Source: a virus. From it: a stretch of 27,429 bases of DNA. Shown here piece after piece: positions 14,121 through 20,972 of this stretch (position 1 is its first letter; each line of letters begins with the position of its first letter). The notes under the pieces were generated by a model that had not been told where the DNA came from, did no database searches, and saw only the letters and a program-made list of their open reading frames with translations. A program made the position numbers and the translations under genes. The stretch spans positions 1 through 27,429 of the IMG/VR virus record IMGVR_UViG_3300046009_003263, one strand, 5' to 3'.

Positions 14121-14980
14121 GTTCATTCGGAATCGAAACAAGCGCCATGCTTGTAGAGTTATCAATTAGTTGCTGGACTGCCCGCAAGTTAGACAAGCGT
14201 GTTTCTCAAGAAGTAGATGCTACTAACGGTACGAAGGCCCGCGCAGGTAACTACAACAAGAACCTACTTGCAGGTACACAGAAGTTGGACAACATCGTGA
14301 AGTTCGCGGCTAACGCTCGGGCTTGGCACAACGTCAACACCTTGCCGTGGTCAGACAACGGACTACGACTGTTGCCTGTGGAAAACTTTCTACCGTACAA
14401 GGAACGGCTTAGTGAGTTGGAGCAGGAATACAACGCATTGGTGCAAGACTTCTTGACTTCTTATCCTGATTTAGTTGACGCGGCTGCGTTCCAATTGAGC
14501 AACCTATTCGACAGAAGCGAGTACCCCGCAGCGGAAGATATTGCCGGTAAGTTCCGGTTCCGTTACATGTTCTCGCCTGTGCCGACAGCAGGGGATTGGC
14601 GCATATCTGTGGGGCAGCAGGCACGCAATGAGTTGGAGATGCAATGCAACAATGCTATCGAAGAGCGTGTCAAGGGGGCTATGAAAGAAGCGTGGTCTCG
14701 ACTGCATGAATGTTTATCCCATGTTAGCGAAAGGCTTGAGGATACTCAGCAGGACGCCAAGAAGAAAATATTCCGTGACTCCTTGGTGGAGAACGCTCAA
14801 GACTTAATCGAGATGCTCAAGGTACTCAACGTAACAAAAGACCCTGAGTTGGAACGGGCACGAGTTCTGATGGCTCAGACGTTCACGGGGCTAGAAGCCA
14901 AAGACTTGCGTGATAGTGATGCCGCACGTCAAGGTGTGAAAGCCGAAGTTGATTCAATACTATCTAAATTTAATTTCTGA
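14117..14980 (+). CDS. DUF3150-like coiled-coil protein, 287 aa
   Basis: The 287-aa product starts MSSFGIETSAMLVELSISCWTARKLDKRVSQEV and continues with a helical domain including 'YKERLSELEQEYNALVQDFLTSYPDLV' and 'FRFRYMFSPVPTAGDWRI', then long charged helices (about residues 170-230). The first strand-helix 'SISCWTARKLD' and the total layout resemble DUF3150 proteins, which in many phages and plasmids lie beside MoxR and VWA genes; I am moderately sure. It follows the RHH gene at an ATGA overlap. Function in the family is not established; a structural partner or substrate adaptor of the MoxR-VWA pair is plausible. Confidence 0.6.
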   Translation: MSSFGIETSAMLVELSISCWTARKLDKRVSQEVDATNGTKARAGNYNKNLLAGTQKLDNIVKFAANARAWHNVNTLPWSDNGLRLLPVENFLPYKERLSELEQEYNALVQDFLTSYPDLVDAAAFQLSNLFDRSEYPAAEDIAGKFRFRYMFSPVPTAGDWRISVGQQARNELEMQCNNAIEERVKGAMKEAWSRLHECLSHVSERLEDTQQDAKKKIFRDSLVENAQDLIEMLKVLNVTKDPELERARVLMAQTFTGLEAKDLRDSDAARQGVKAEVDSILSKFNF

Positions 14981-14992
14981 TTGGAGAAACCT

Positions 14993-15838
14993 ATGAAGAT
15001 TAAAAACCTGCGCCAAGGCGCAACCCTCGCACCCCGACTACAAGAGGTACTTGATTTGGTCTATGCCAAGCGCCCCCTTCTAGAGTATGAGGTGGAATCG
15101 TATTCCGACAATCACTATGTCGAGACCGTTAAGGTATGGCAAGACGGACAAAAGGTGGGCAAGATCTACTCGCGTTATCAACGGTACAGTCCTACTAATG
15201 GAACAACCGAGATGTGGTATGCCCTTGAGTCCGACAATATCAAGAAGTCACGGGGGGATCGTGATACCAAGTATTGCAAGAACGCCAAGGTAGCAGCACG
15301 TACTGCAATAGAAGCATTTACGAAGAAGCCTCTGGCAGAGTTGGGCAAGAGTCTAATTTCAAATGTCAAGTACGCAGTAGAGTCTATGCACGAAAAAGTT
15401 GAGAGGGACTATCGGAACTCAATCAGTATTAATTCCCTAGAACTTGCTAATTACTTTGTCGATGTAGTCATGGCTAACAACCCCCCTGTGCCAAAGCGGA
15501 TCATCGACTCAATGAGTAGTAACGACACAATACGGAAGGGAGAAAACTATGAGATTGCCTGCAATGTGTTTGCTCACTTAAAAGCCAACAACGGCTATGC
15601 TATCAGGGTTATGCAAGATGAAACATTACTGTGTGCGCATATAGGCAACCCTGATACGACTAGCAAACACCAAAGCACTTATGAGTTGGATCAGTACACA
15701 CAGGAAAAATTTACCATGCTCAAATTGCTAGACAAGAATCAGTTTGCTGCCGACATCGGCATTAAGTATGAGAGCGACGACGGTGTTAAGAAAGAAACAA
15801 TCTATTTCATCGTAGCAGGCGAAACCAAGATTATGTAA
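14993..15838 (+). CDS. Unknown protein, 281 aa
   Basis: I do not recognise this 281-aa protein. The start at 14993 (MKIKNLRQGATLAPRLQEVLDLVYAKRPLLEYEVESY) follows TTGGAGAAACCT, a good Shine-Dalgarno at eight nt. An N-terminal alpha-beta domain with several Tyr-rich strands ('VETVKVWQDGQKVGKIYSRYQRYS', 'EMWYALESDN') is followed by helices and a C-terminal beta segment. It is the last gene of the accessory operon, with a hairpin and terminator downstream. No membrane span or metal motif is seen. Confidence 0.7.
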   Translation: MKIKNLRQGATLAPRLQEVLDLVYAKRPLLEYEVESYSDNHYVETVKVWQDGQKVGKIYSRYQRYSPTNGTTEMWYALESDNIKKSRGDRDTKYCKNAKVAARTAIEAFTKKPLAELGKSLISNVKYAVESMHEKVERDYRNSISINSLELANYFVDVVMANNPPVPKRIIDSMSSNDTIRKGENYEIACNVFAHLKANNGYAIRVMQDETLLCAHIGNPDTTSKHQSTYELDQYTQEKFTMLKLLDKNQFAADIGIKYESDDGVKKETIYFIVAGETKIM

Positions 15839-15930
15839 GGTTTGACGTAACCCGTATTGCAGATGCGGTAAGTAGTATCCAATCAGCCTGCGTGGGACAG
15901 GTTAATCTGCTAATCCCACACCTTTCCTCA

Positions 15931-15966
15931 CGGACAAAACCGCGTCACACGGTTTTGTCCGTTTTT
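15931..15966 (+). terminator. Rho-independent terminator built from repeat copy 6
   Basis: CGGACAAAACCG (15931-15942) pairs fully with CGGTTTTGTCCG (15950-15961) around CGTCACA, then TTTTTC. It ends the accessory operon. A weaker hairpin GTGGGA/TCCCAC (15892-15897, 15914-15919) precedes it. Confidence 0.88.
15933..15959 (+). repeat. Dispersed 27-nt repeat, copy 6 (symmetrised)
   Basis: GACAAAACCG, loop CGTCACA, CGGTTTTGTC. The right arm has TTT where the other five copies have GAA, so the stem is perfect. The loop is identical to that of copy 1. Confidence 0.85.
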
Positions 15967-15996
15967 CTTTGGGGTTCTCCCTACCTAAAAAATATC

Positions 15997-16025
15997 TTGC
16001 AATCTATTTTTATTTGAAGTATACT
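15997..16025 (+). promoter_or_regulatory. Candidate sigma70 promoter for replication block
   Basis: TTGCAA (15997-16002), 17 nt, TATACT (16020-16025). Transcription would begin near 16032, about 23 nt before the VRR-NUC gene and just after the terminator, so the replication genes start a new transcript. Confidence 0.7.
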
Positions 16026-16054
16026 CTGTCCATAATTAGACAAGAGGATATTTC

Positions 16055-16369
16055 ATGGCAGTCACACCTGAGGGCAGAGTCAAGGCTAAGGTCAAGGCTC
16101 TCCTAAAAAAGTACGACATCTATCACTTCATGCCTGCAACAGGCGGCTATGGTCGAAGTGGAGTTCCCGATATTATTGCGTGTATGCGCGGTAGGTTTCT
16201 TGCCATCGAGTGCAAGGCAGGCGCGGGTAAACTTACTGCATTACAAGAGCGTGAGTTAGCAACCATCGAAGAAGCCGGTGGTATTTCTTATGTGGTCAAT
16301 GAGACTAGCCTTGAGTCGCTTGAGATTGCGTTGCGTTCTTTCATCGCTGACGACGATGACAGATGCTGA
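16055..16369 (+). CDS. VRR-NUC family nuclease
   Basis: The 104-aa protein is a stand-alone VRR-NUC domain, the form found in phages. The catalytic PD-(D/E)xK set is visible: 'GRSGVPDIIAC' (D39) and 'FLAIECKAG' (E52, K54), with Q64 in 'LTALQERE'. Family members act as structure-specific endonucleases, on Holliday junctions or flaps. Position before DNA polymerase fits a job in processing replication or recombination intermediates. AGAGGATATTTC precedes the start. Length is typical for phage stand-alone members. Confidence 0.88.
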   Translation: MAVTPEGRVKAKVKALLKKYDIYHFMPATGGYGRSGVPDIIACMRGRFLAIECKAGAGKLTALQERELATIEEAGGISYVVNETSLESLEIALRSFIADDDDRC

Positions 16370-16393
16370 CCTGACCAGTTCTGAGGAGTAAAA

Positions 16394-16702
16394 GTGGGAA
16401 TAGTTTCTGAGCAAGTAAAAATTATGCTTGATCGTATGGATATGTACCCCGAAGAGTTTGTACACCCTTTTGAGTCACGCAACATAGAAACTAAGTGGAA
16501 TGACATATTACAAGAGGGTCGTTTCAATTGGATTGAGAAGTTTTTGATTAAGCGTAAATACATTAGGTTAAAACGTCAGGCTACGCGAGATGCCATCATG
16601 GCTACCATTATGCATGATAAAACAAAAGAGCCACCTAATTATTTCTTTGATGCTGTATCCCGTGTAGTCGCAAAAACTAAGAAACAAAAATATGATTATT
16701 AG
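16394..16702 (+). CDS. Unknown basic protein, 102 aa
   Basis: The start is GTG at 16394, supported by GAGGAG eight nt upstream. The 102-aa product (MGIVSEQVKIMLDRMDMYPEEF...) is basic and helical, with 'FLIKRKYIRLKRQATRDAIMATIM' in the middle. I recognise no family. It overlaps the polymerase gene by 11 nt, so it may be made in step with polymerase; a replication accessory role is only suggested by this. Confidence 0.7.
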   Translation: MGIVSEQVKIMLDRMDMYPEEFVHPFESRNIETKWNDILQEGRFNWIEKFLIKRKYIRLKRQATRDAIMATIMHDKTKEPPNYFFDAVSRVVAKTKKQKYDY

Positions 16703-18488
16703 CGTAGATTTTGAGACGTATTACGACAGAGAGTTTTCGCTCTCAAAGATGACCACAGAGGAGTACGTGCGTGACGACAACTTTGAAGTCATAGGGGTTG
16801 GCGTAAAGGTTGACGACGCCGAGACAGAATGGTTTAGCGGTACGTACTCTGAGACCATGCATTTCTTGGGTAAGTTTAAGTGGGCTGAGGCGTTTGTTTT
16901 GGCGCATAACACTATGTTCGATGGCGCAATCCTTTCTTGGAAATTCGGTGTTAAGCCGATGGCGTGGTTGGATACCTTGTGCATGGCACGTGCAACCGAC
17001 GGGCTTGAAGTCGGAAACAGTTTGGCGAAGTTGGCTGAACGATACAACCTAGGAGTCAAAGGCAATGAAGTGGTTAATGCGATGGGCAAAAGACGAGCAG
17101 CGTTTTCTGATGAGGATCTTAGCCGGTACGGTAGTTATTGTCGTAATGACGTTGACCTCACTTACGCTCTTTTTCAACGCCTTGCCCCTAGATTTACTAA
17201 AACAGAACTTAAACTTATTGACCTCACTCTGCGAATGTTTACTGAGCCGGTCTTAGAACTAGACCTACCGTCGCTTGAGCAACACTTAGAGGATGTCAAA
17301 GATAAAAAAGAAAAGTTGATGGCTGCTGCGGAGTCCGACAGAGATACGCTGATGTCGAACGATAAGTTTGCTGCTCTTCTACAAAGCATGGGCGTGATGG
17401 TGCCGACTAAGATTAGCCCTGTCACAGGCAAAAAAGCGTGGGCGTTGGCTAAGTCTGATGAGGGGCTGAAAGAATTACAGGAGCATGAGGATCTGCGGGT
17501 GCAAGCACTTGTCGCCGCACGGCTTGGAACTAAGAGTACGCTAGAAGAGACTCGTACCACACGATTTATTGGAATAGCAAAGCGGGGCAAGATGCCCGTG
17601 CCCCTACGGTACTACGCCGCCCACACGGGGCGTTGGGGAGGCGATGACAAACTTAATCTTCAGAACCTACCGAGGAGTGGGAGGCTTAAGCAAGCCATTA
17701 TCCCGCCGACTGGCTATGTGATTATTAATGCTGACTCATCACAGATTGAAGCCCGTACTGTGGCGTGGTTAGCGGGACAGGGAGACTTAGTTGATGCGTT
17801 CGATAAAGGTGAAGACGTATACAAAATTATGGCGTCGGCAATTTATGGCAAATCTGTCGAGGAAATTACGAAGGAAGAGCGATTTGTTGGTAAGACGACT
17901 ATCCTTGGGGCGGGATACGGAATGGGCGCGACTAAGTTTCAGGCTCAACTTAAGGTATTTGGGGTTGACCTACCGGAGGCAGAGTGCCAACGCATTATCG
18001 CCGTCTATCGACAAACCTATCCCAAAATCCCAGCGTTGTGGAAACAAGCACAAAAGAGTCTCGATGCTTTGGTTGCAAGACAGACTACACCCATTGGAAT
18101 GTACCCTGATGTTGTATCCGTCACAGAACAAGGTATCCGACTACCATCCGGGTTGTATCTTACCTACCGGGGACTCAAAGCCGACTCCGACGGTCAGTAT
18201 TCGTATAAAACAAGGATGGGCGAAACAAAAATCTATGGCGGGAAAGTCACCGAGAACTTTACTCAAGCGGTTGCGCGATGTGCGGTTGGTGAGCAAATGC
18301 TCCGTGTCGCAAAGAAATACAAAGTCGCGCTGACCGTACACGATTCTATTGTATGTATTGCTAAAGAAGCCGAGGCTGATGAGGCTGTGGCTTATGTAAC
18401 TGAGTGCATGAAATGGCGACCCAAGTGGGCGCAGACACTACCCCTTACCTGTGAAGTTGGAGTTGCTACAAACTATGGAGATGCCTGA
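16692..18488 (+). CDS. Family A DNA polymerase with 3'-5' exonuclease
   Basis: The 598-aa replicative polymerase has an N-terminal exonuclease with ExoI 'VDFETYY' (D5, E7), ExoII 'AHNTMFDGAIL' and ExoIII 'YCRNDVDLTY'. The polymerase domain shows 'HTGRW...LNLQNLPR', motif A 'NADSSQIEART' (D348; Ser replaces the usual Tyr), motif B R397, K401, L405, Y409 in 'RFVGKTTILGAGYG', and motif C 'VHDSI' (H550, D551). All catalytic acids are present. The site equal to E. coli Pol I F762 is Leu (L405). There is no 5'-3' exonuclease domain, as in other phage PolA. The start overlaps the gene before by 11 nt; its stop overlaps the next ATG. Confidence 0.95.
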   Translation: MIISVDFETYYDREFSLSKMTTEEYVRDDNFEVIGVGVKVDDAETEWFSGTYSETMHFLGKFKWAEAFVLAHNTMFDGAILSWKFGVKPMAWLDTLCMARATDGLEVGNSLAKLAERYNLGVKGNEVVNAMGKRRAAFSDEDLSRYGSYCRNDVDLTYALFQRLAPRFTKTELKLIDLTLRMFTEPVLELDLPSLEQHLEDVKDKKEKLMAAAESDRDTLMSNDKFAALLQSMGVMVPTKISPVTGKKAWALAKSDEGLKELQEHEDLRVQALVAARLGTKSTLEETRTTRFIGIAKRGKMPVPLRYYAAHTGRWGGDDKLNLQNLPRSGRLKQAIIPPTGYVIINADSSQIEARTVAWLAGQGDLVDAFDKGEDVYKIMASAIYGKSVEEITKEERFVGKTTILGAGYGMGATKFQAQLKVFGVDLPEAECQRIIAVYRQTYPKIPALWKQAQKSLDALVARQTTPIGMYPDVVSVTEQGIRLPSGLYLTYRGLKADSDGQYSYKTRMGETKIYGGKVTENFTQAVARCAVGEQMLRVAKKYKVALTVHDSIVCIAKEAEADEAVAYVTECMKWRPKWAQTLPLTCEVGVATNYGDA

Positions 18489-18658
18489 TGAATAACAAAA
18501 TGGACTTTGCCCCGTATTATCTTGAGGCAGATAAAAAGATGAAAGAAGCGTATCAGTTGCTAAAAATTAGCAAATACGAAGAAGCCAATACGCTGATTGA
18601 AGAAGCAATTGTTGAACTACGCATGATGCGCGTAGCGGTGAGAAGTCATGTCGAGTAA
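18488..18658 (+). CDS. Small helical protein, 56 aa
   Basis: The frame from ATG 18488 to TAA 18656-18658 encodes a 56-aa charged, helical protein: MNNKMDFAPYYLEADKKMKE... then 'YQLLKISKYEEANTLIEEAIVELRMMRVAVRSHVE'. The ATG shares its A with the polymerase TGA, and the frame overlaps the next gene by 11 nt, which supports translation. The pattern resembles one helical hairpin of a TPR-like repeat, but a single unit is too little to name. Function unknown. Confidence 0.65.
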   Translation: MNNKMDFAPYYLEADKKMKEAYQLLKISKYEEANTLIEEAIVELRMMRVAVRSHVE

Positions 18659-19325
18659 CTACACATGGTCTTACAGCAGTATCTCGCTGTTCCAACAATG
18701 CCCACGGAAGTATTACCGACTGCGGATAGCGAAGGATATTGTCGAGCCGCCACAGCAGCACTTGATCTACGGCACAGAAGTACACCAAGCCGCCGAGGAT
18801 TATGTCTGTAACGACAAGAGCCTTGACCCACGGTATGCCTTTCTGAAGCCGACGTTGGATGCGCTTAAGGCACTCCCCGGTCTTAAGTTGTGTGAGTACG
18901 AGATGGGGTTGACCAAAAACTTCGAGCCAGTTGGGTTCCGAGATGAGAACGTGTGGTTCCGTGGAATTGCGGACTTACTAATCATTGATCAAGACCGTGC
19001 GCATTTGGTTGACTACAAGACTAGCAAGAGCAGTCAGTACGCTGATCGCAAACAGTTAGAGTTGTTAGCCCTTTTAGTATTTAAGCACTTCCCTCACGTT
19101 AAAAGCATAAAAGCAGGGTTGGTATTTGTAGTTGCCGAGGATTTAGTTAGAGCCGCCTACACCGACGACATACAAGAAGGTGCGTGGGCTAAGTGGCTAC
19201 CCGAGATTCAACGCTTGGAAAAAGCGATGGAGACCGATGTGTGGAATGCCGTACCGAATTTCACATGCCGTAAATTTTGTCCGGTACAAGACTGTGAACA
19301 TAATGGAAAAGGGCTATACAGATGA
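18648..19325 (+). CDS. Cas4/RecB-like PD-(D/E)xK nuclease
   Basis: The 225-aa protein is a RecB-family exonuclease domain: H46, D109 in 'GIADLLIID', D122 and K124 in 'LVDYKTSK', and Q136 in 'RKQLELLA'. Four cysteines, C18 ('QQCPRKYY'), C207, C211 and C216 ('CRKFCPVQDC'), have the order and spacing of an iron-sulphur cluster as in Cas4 and AddB. It probably trims DNA ends in recombination or replication. Its neighbours are replication genes and no CRISPR array or cas1 is in the window, so it is not a CRISPR adaptation gene here. The start lies within the gene before; the stop overlaps the next by four nt. Confidence 0.87.
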   Translation: MSSNYTWSYSSISLFQQCPRKYYRLRIAKDIVEPPQQHLIYGTEVHQAAEDYVCNDKSLDPRYAFLKPTLDALKALPGLKLCEYEMGLTKNFEPVGFRDENVWFRGIADLLIIDQDRAHLVDYKTSKSSQYADRKQLELLALLVFKHFPHVKSIKAGLVFVVAEDLVRAAYTDDIQEGAWAKWLPEIQRLEKAMETDVWNAVPNFTCRKFCPVQDCEHNGKGLYR

Positions 19326-19696
19326 GAACCAAGACGAGAAAAACAGAGCAAATTCAAGCCGCAATTAAAGCAGGCAATTCCGTGGCAGCGATTGCTAAGA
19401 AATTTAAAGTAAAGCCACAAACGGTGTATTCAATGCGGTGGCAAATGAAAAATGGTATGAAGAAAGTCGCCATATCCAAGGTCGAGGCAACTATTGTTAA
19501 GAAATTGGGAGTGCCTCTTGAAGTTTATGCAAAGGAAAAAATTAGGATGAACAAAGAAATCGCACCCAAGCCGACACCCAACACCGACTTTGTTCGTGAA
19601 GAACTTGCAAATGTCGAGCGTCAGATTGATAACCTTAATGTGATTGCGTCGTTCCTTGCTATCCGGTTGCGTCAGTTGGAGCAAAATGGTGAGTGA
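19322..19696 (+). CDS. Helix-turn-helix protein with C-terminal coiled coil
   Basis: The 124-aa protein has a basic N-terminal helix-turn-helix ('IQAAIKAGNSVAAIAKKFKVKPQTVYSMRWQMKNG', residues 10-45), of the kind seen in transposase or resolvase-like DNA-binding domains. The C-terminal third ('REELANVERQIDNLNVIASFLAIRLRQLEQ') is a probable coiled coil for dimerisation. It may be a phage transcription regulator or a DNA-binding replication factor. It overlaps the genes on both sides (four and 11 nt). Confidence 0.75.
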   Translation: MRTKTRKTEQIQAAIKAGNSVAAIAKKFKVKPQTVYSMRWQMKNGMKKVAISKVEATIVKKLGVPLEVYAKEKIRMNKEIAPKPTPNTDFVREELANVERQIDNLNVIASFLAIRLRQLEQNGE

Positions 19697-19901
19697 ACCA
19701 CCGGTAGATTGGTTTTTGATAAACCAGTTGGTCGAGCCTGAGCATCAGTATCTTGATGCGGCTGATTTGCCCATTGATCCGATGCGTATGGCTTGGCCTT
19801 TTAAGACCGATGCAGAAAGAAAGTTAATTGCTAAGTGGATGAAAAAACAAACCAAAGTCCGCAGGATAAAGTTTTCGGAGTTTGAGGAAGCCCCGTTCTA
19901 A
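19686..19901 (+). CDS. Unknown small protein, 71 aa
   Basis: The 71-aa product MVSEPPVDWFLINQLVEPEHQYLD... starts at ATG 19686, with TTGGAG five nt upstream; GTG at 19689 is also possible. It is Trp/Pro-rich at first and basic at the end (KKQTKVRRIKFSEFEE). It overlaps the gene before by 11 nt. No family is recognised. Confidence 0.65.
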   Translation: MVSEPPVDWFLINQLVEPEHQYLDAADLPIDPMRMAWPFKTDAERKLIAKWMKKQTKVRRIKFSEFEEAPF

Positions 19902-19914
19902 AGAGGAGAATGTA

Positions 19915-20388
19915 ATGGTAACGCTTGCAGAAGCGCAGTTAGTGTTTCAAATTGCTATAGAAGAAGACGGCACTAATTGCCCTTGTTGCCATAGGTGGGG
20001 CAAGATCAATGGGTATCAAATAACAAGCACGCACGTACGAGGCATGATTTGGATGCTCCAAAACTTTCCTGAAGGGGATTGGGTTGATTTAGGTAAAGCC
20101 CCGCCGTGGATTTTGAGGTCTAAGTCGATGTCTACCCTGCAGCATTGGGGGTTACTAGAATCCAAGGTAAAAGGTATGGATGAAGATAAACGAGGTTCAG
20201 GGCTGTGGCGTCTGACGCCAACAGGGCGTGATTTTGTTTACCATCAAACAACAATGCCAAAACATGCGTTTGTTTTTGATAACAAATTGCTTAAGCATTC
20301 TGAAGAACATATAGATGTGATACAAGCGTTAGGTAAAAAGTTTTCCTATGCGGAACTAATGAGTACAACTTACAGAGGTGTTGCATGA
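19915..20388 (+). CDS. Winged-helix protein with CxxC zinc motif
   Basis: The 157-aa product starts at ATG 19915 after AAGAGGAG. Residues about 20-30 read 'NCPCCHRWGK', a CxCC-type knuckle that could bind metal. The following region ('MIWMLQNFPEGDWVDL...STLQHWGLLESKV...GLWRLTPTGRDFVYH') has the outline of a winged helix, ending in the 'LTPTGRDF' wing typical of MarR/PadR-like domains. It is probably a DNA-binding protein. Similar proteins are frequent in phage replication regions. The next gene starts at an ATGA overlap. Confidence 0.7.
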   Translation: MVTLAEAQLVFQIAIEEDGTNCPCCHRWGKINGYQITSTHVRGMIWMLQNFPEGDWVDLGKAPPWILRSKSMSTLQHWGLLESKVKGMDEDKRGSGLWRLTPTGRDFVYHQTTMPKHAFVFDNKLLKHSEEHIDVIQALGKKFSYAELMSTTYRGVA

Positions 20389-20972
20389 GTGATTATGAAT
20401 ACACAAAAGACTGGTTTGCATGGGCGCCCCAAGTATGGTCGCAGTTAATTCCACACCTACCGGCACGCAAGAACTTCTTAGAGATTGGTTCATTCGAGGG
20501 GCGGTCTTCTGTATGGACTATCGAGAACATGATGGAAGATGGCGGCGAGATTGTCTGCATCGACACATGGGACGGAGGCGCTGAACACACACCCGAAGAT
20601 ATGGCAGGGACAGAAGAAAGGTTCCATAAAAATATTTCTTTGGTTCGTAGTAAGTTTCCTAACCGTGCCGTAGTGTCGCTCAGAAGTACGTCTGTTGAAG
20701 GGTTGGCTGGATTGATTGCCCACAAAAAACAGTTTGACTTCATCTATATAGACGGGTCGCATCTAGCCAAAGATGTGCTGACAGATGCGTGCATGGCATG
20801 GCCTCTGCTGAAGAAAGACGGATTCATGGTGTTTGATGACTATGCTTGGAAGCCGCCGGGGTTCACCCTGTTACAGCGCCCCAAGGTAGCGGTAGATGCG
20901 TTTGTAAATATGTTTGAGGATGAATTACTTATTGCCCATTCCGGGTATCAACTTATCGTGAGGAAAGTATGA
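20385..20972 (+). CDS. Class I SAM-dependent methyltransferase (Methyltransf_24-like)
   Basis: The 195-aa protein shows SAM-binding motif I 'FLEIGSFEGR' (31-40), an acidic residue after strand 2 ('VCIDTWDGG', D60) and motif IV-like 'FDFIYIDGSH' (117-126). This pattern fits the Methyltransf_24 group, which mostly methylates sugars or small molecules rather than DNA bases. No DPPY-type DNA methylase motif is present. It is followed directly by a glycosyltransferase gene at an ATGA overlap, so joint modification of a glycan is a reasonable inference. Target unknown. Confidence 0.85.
   Translation: MSDYEYTKDWFAWAPQVWSQLIPHLPARKNFLEIGSFEGRSSVWTIENMMEDGGEIVCIDTWDGGAEHTPEDMAGTEERFHKNISLVRSKFPNRAVVSLRSTSVEGLAGLIAHKKQFDFIYIDGSHLAKDVLTDACMAWPLLKKDGFMVFDDYAWKPPGFTLLQRPKVAVDAFVNMFEDELLIAHSGYQLIVRKV

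Noticed and set aside
15852-15868. tRNA-Cys-like anticodon arm: CCGTA, loop TTGCAGA, TGCGG
   Set aside because: The 5-bp stem with a 7-nt loop and GCA in the anticodon place looks like a tRNA arm, but no acceptor stem, D arm or T arm (no GTTCRA) can be placed around it, and the 5' part would overlap the preceding gene.
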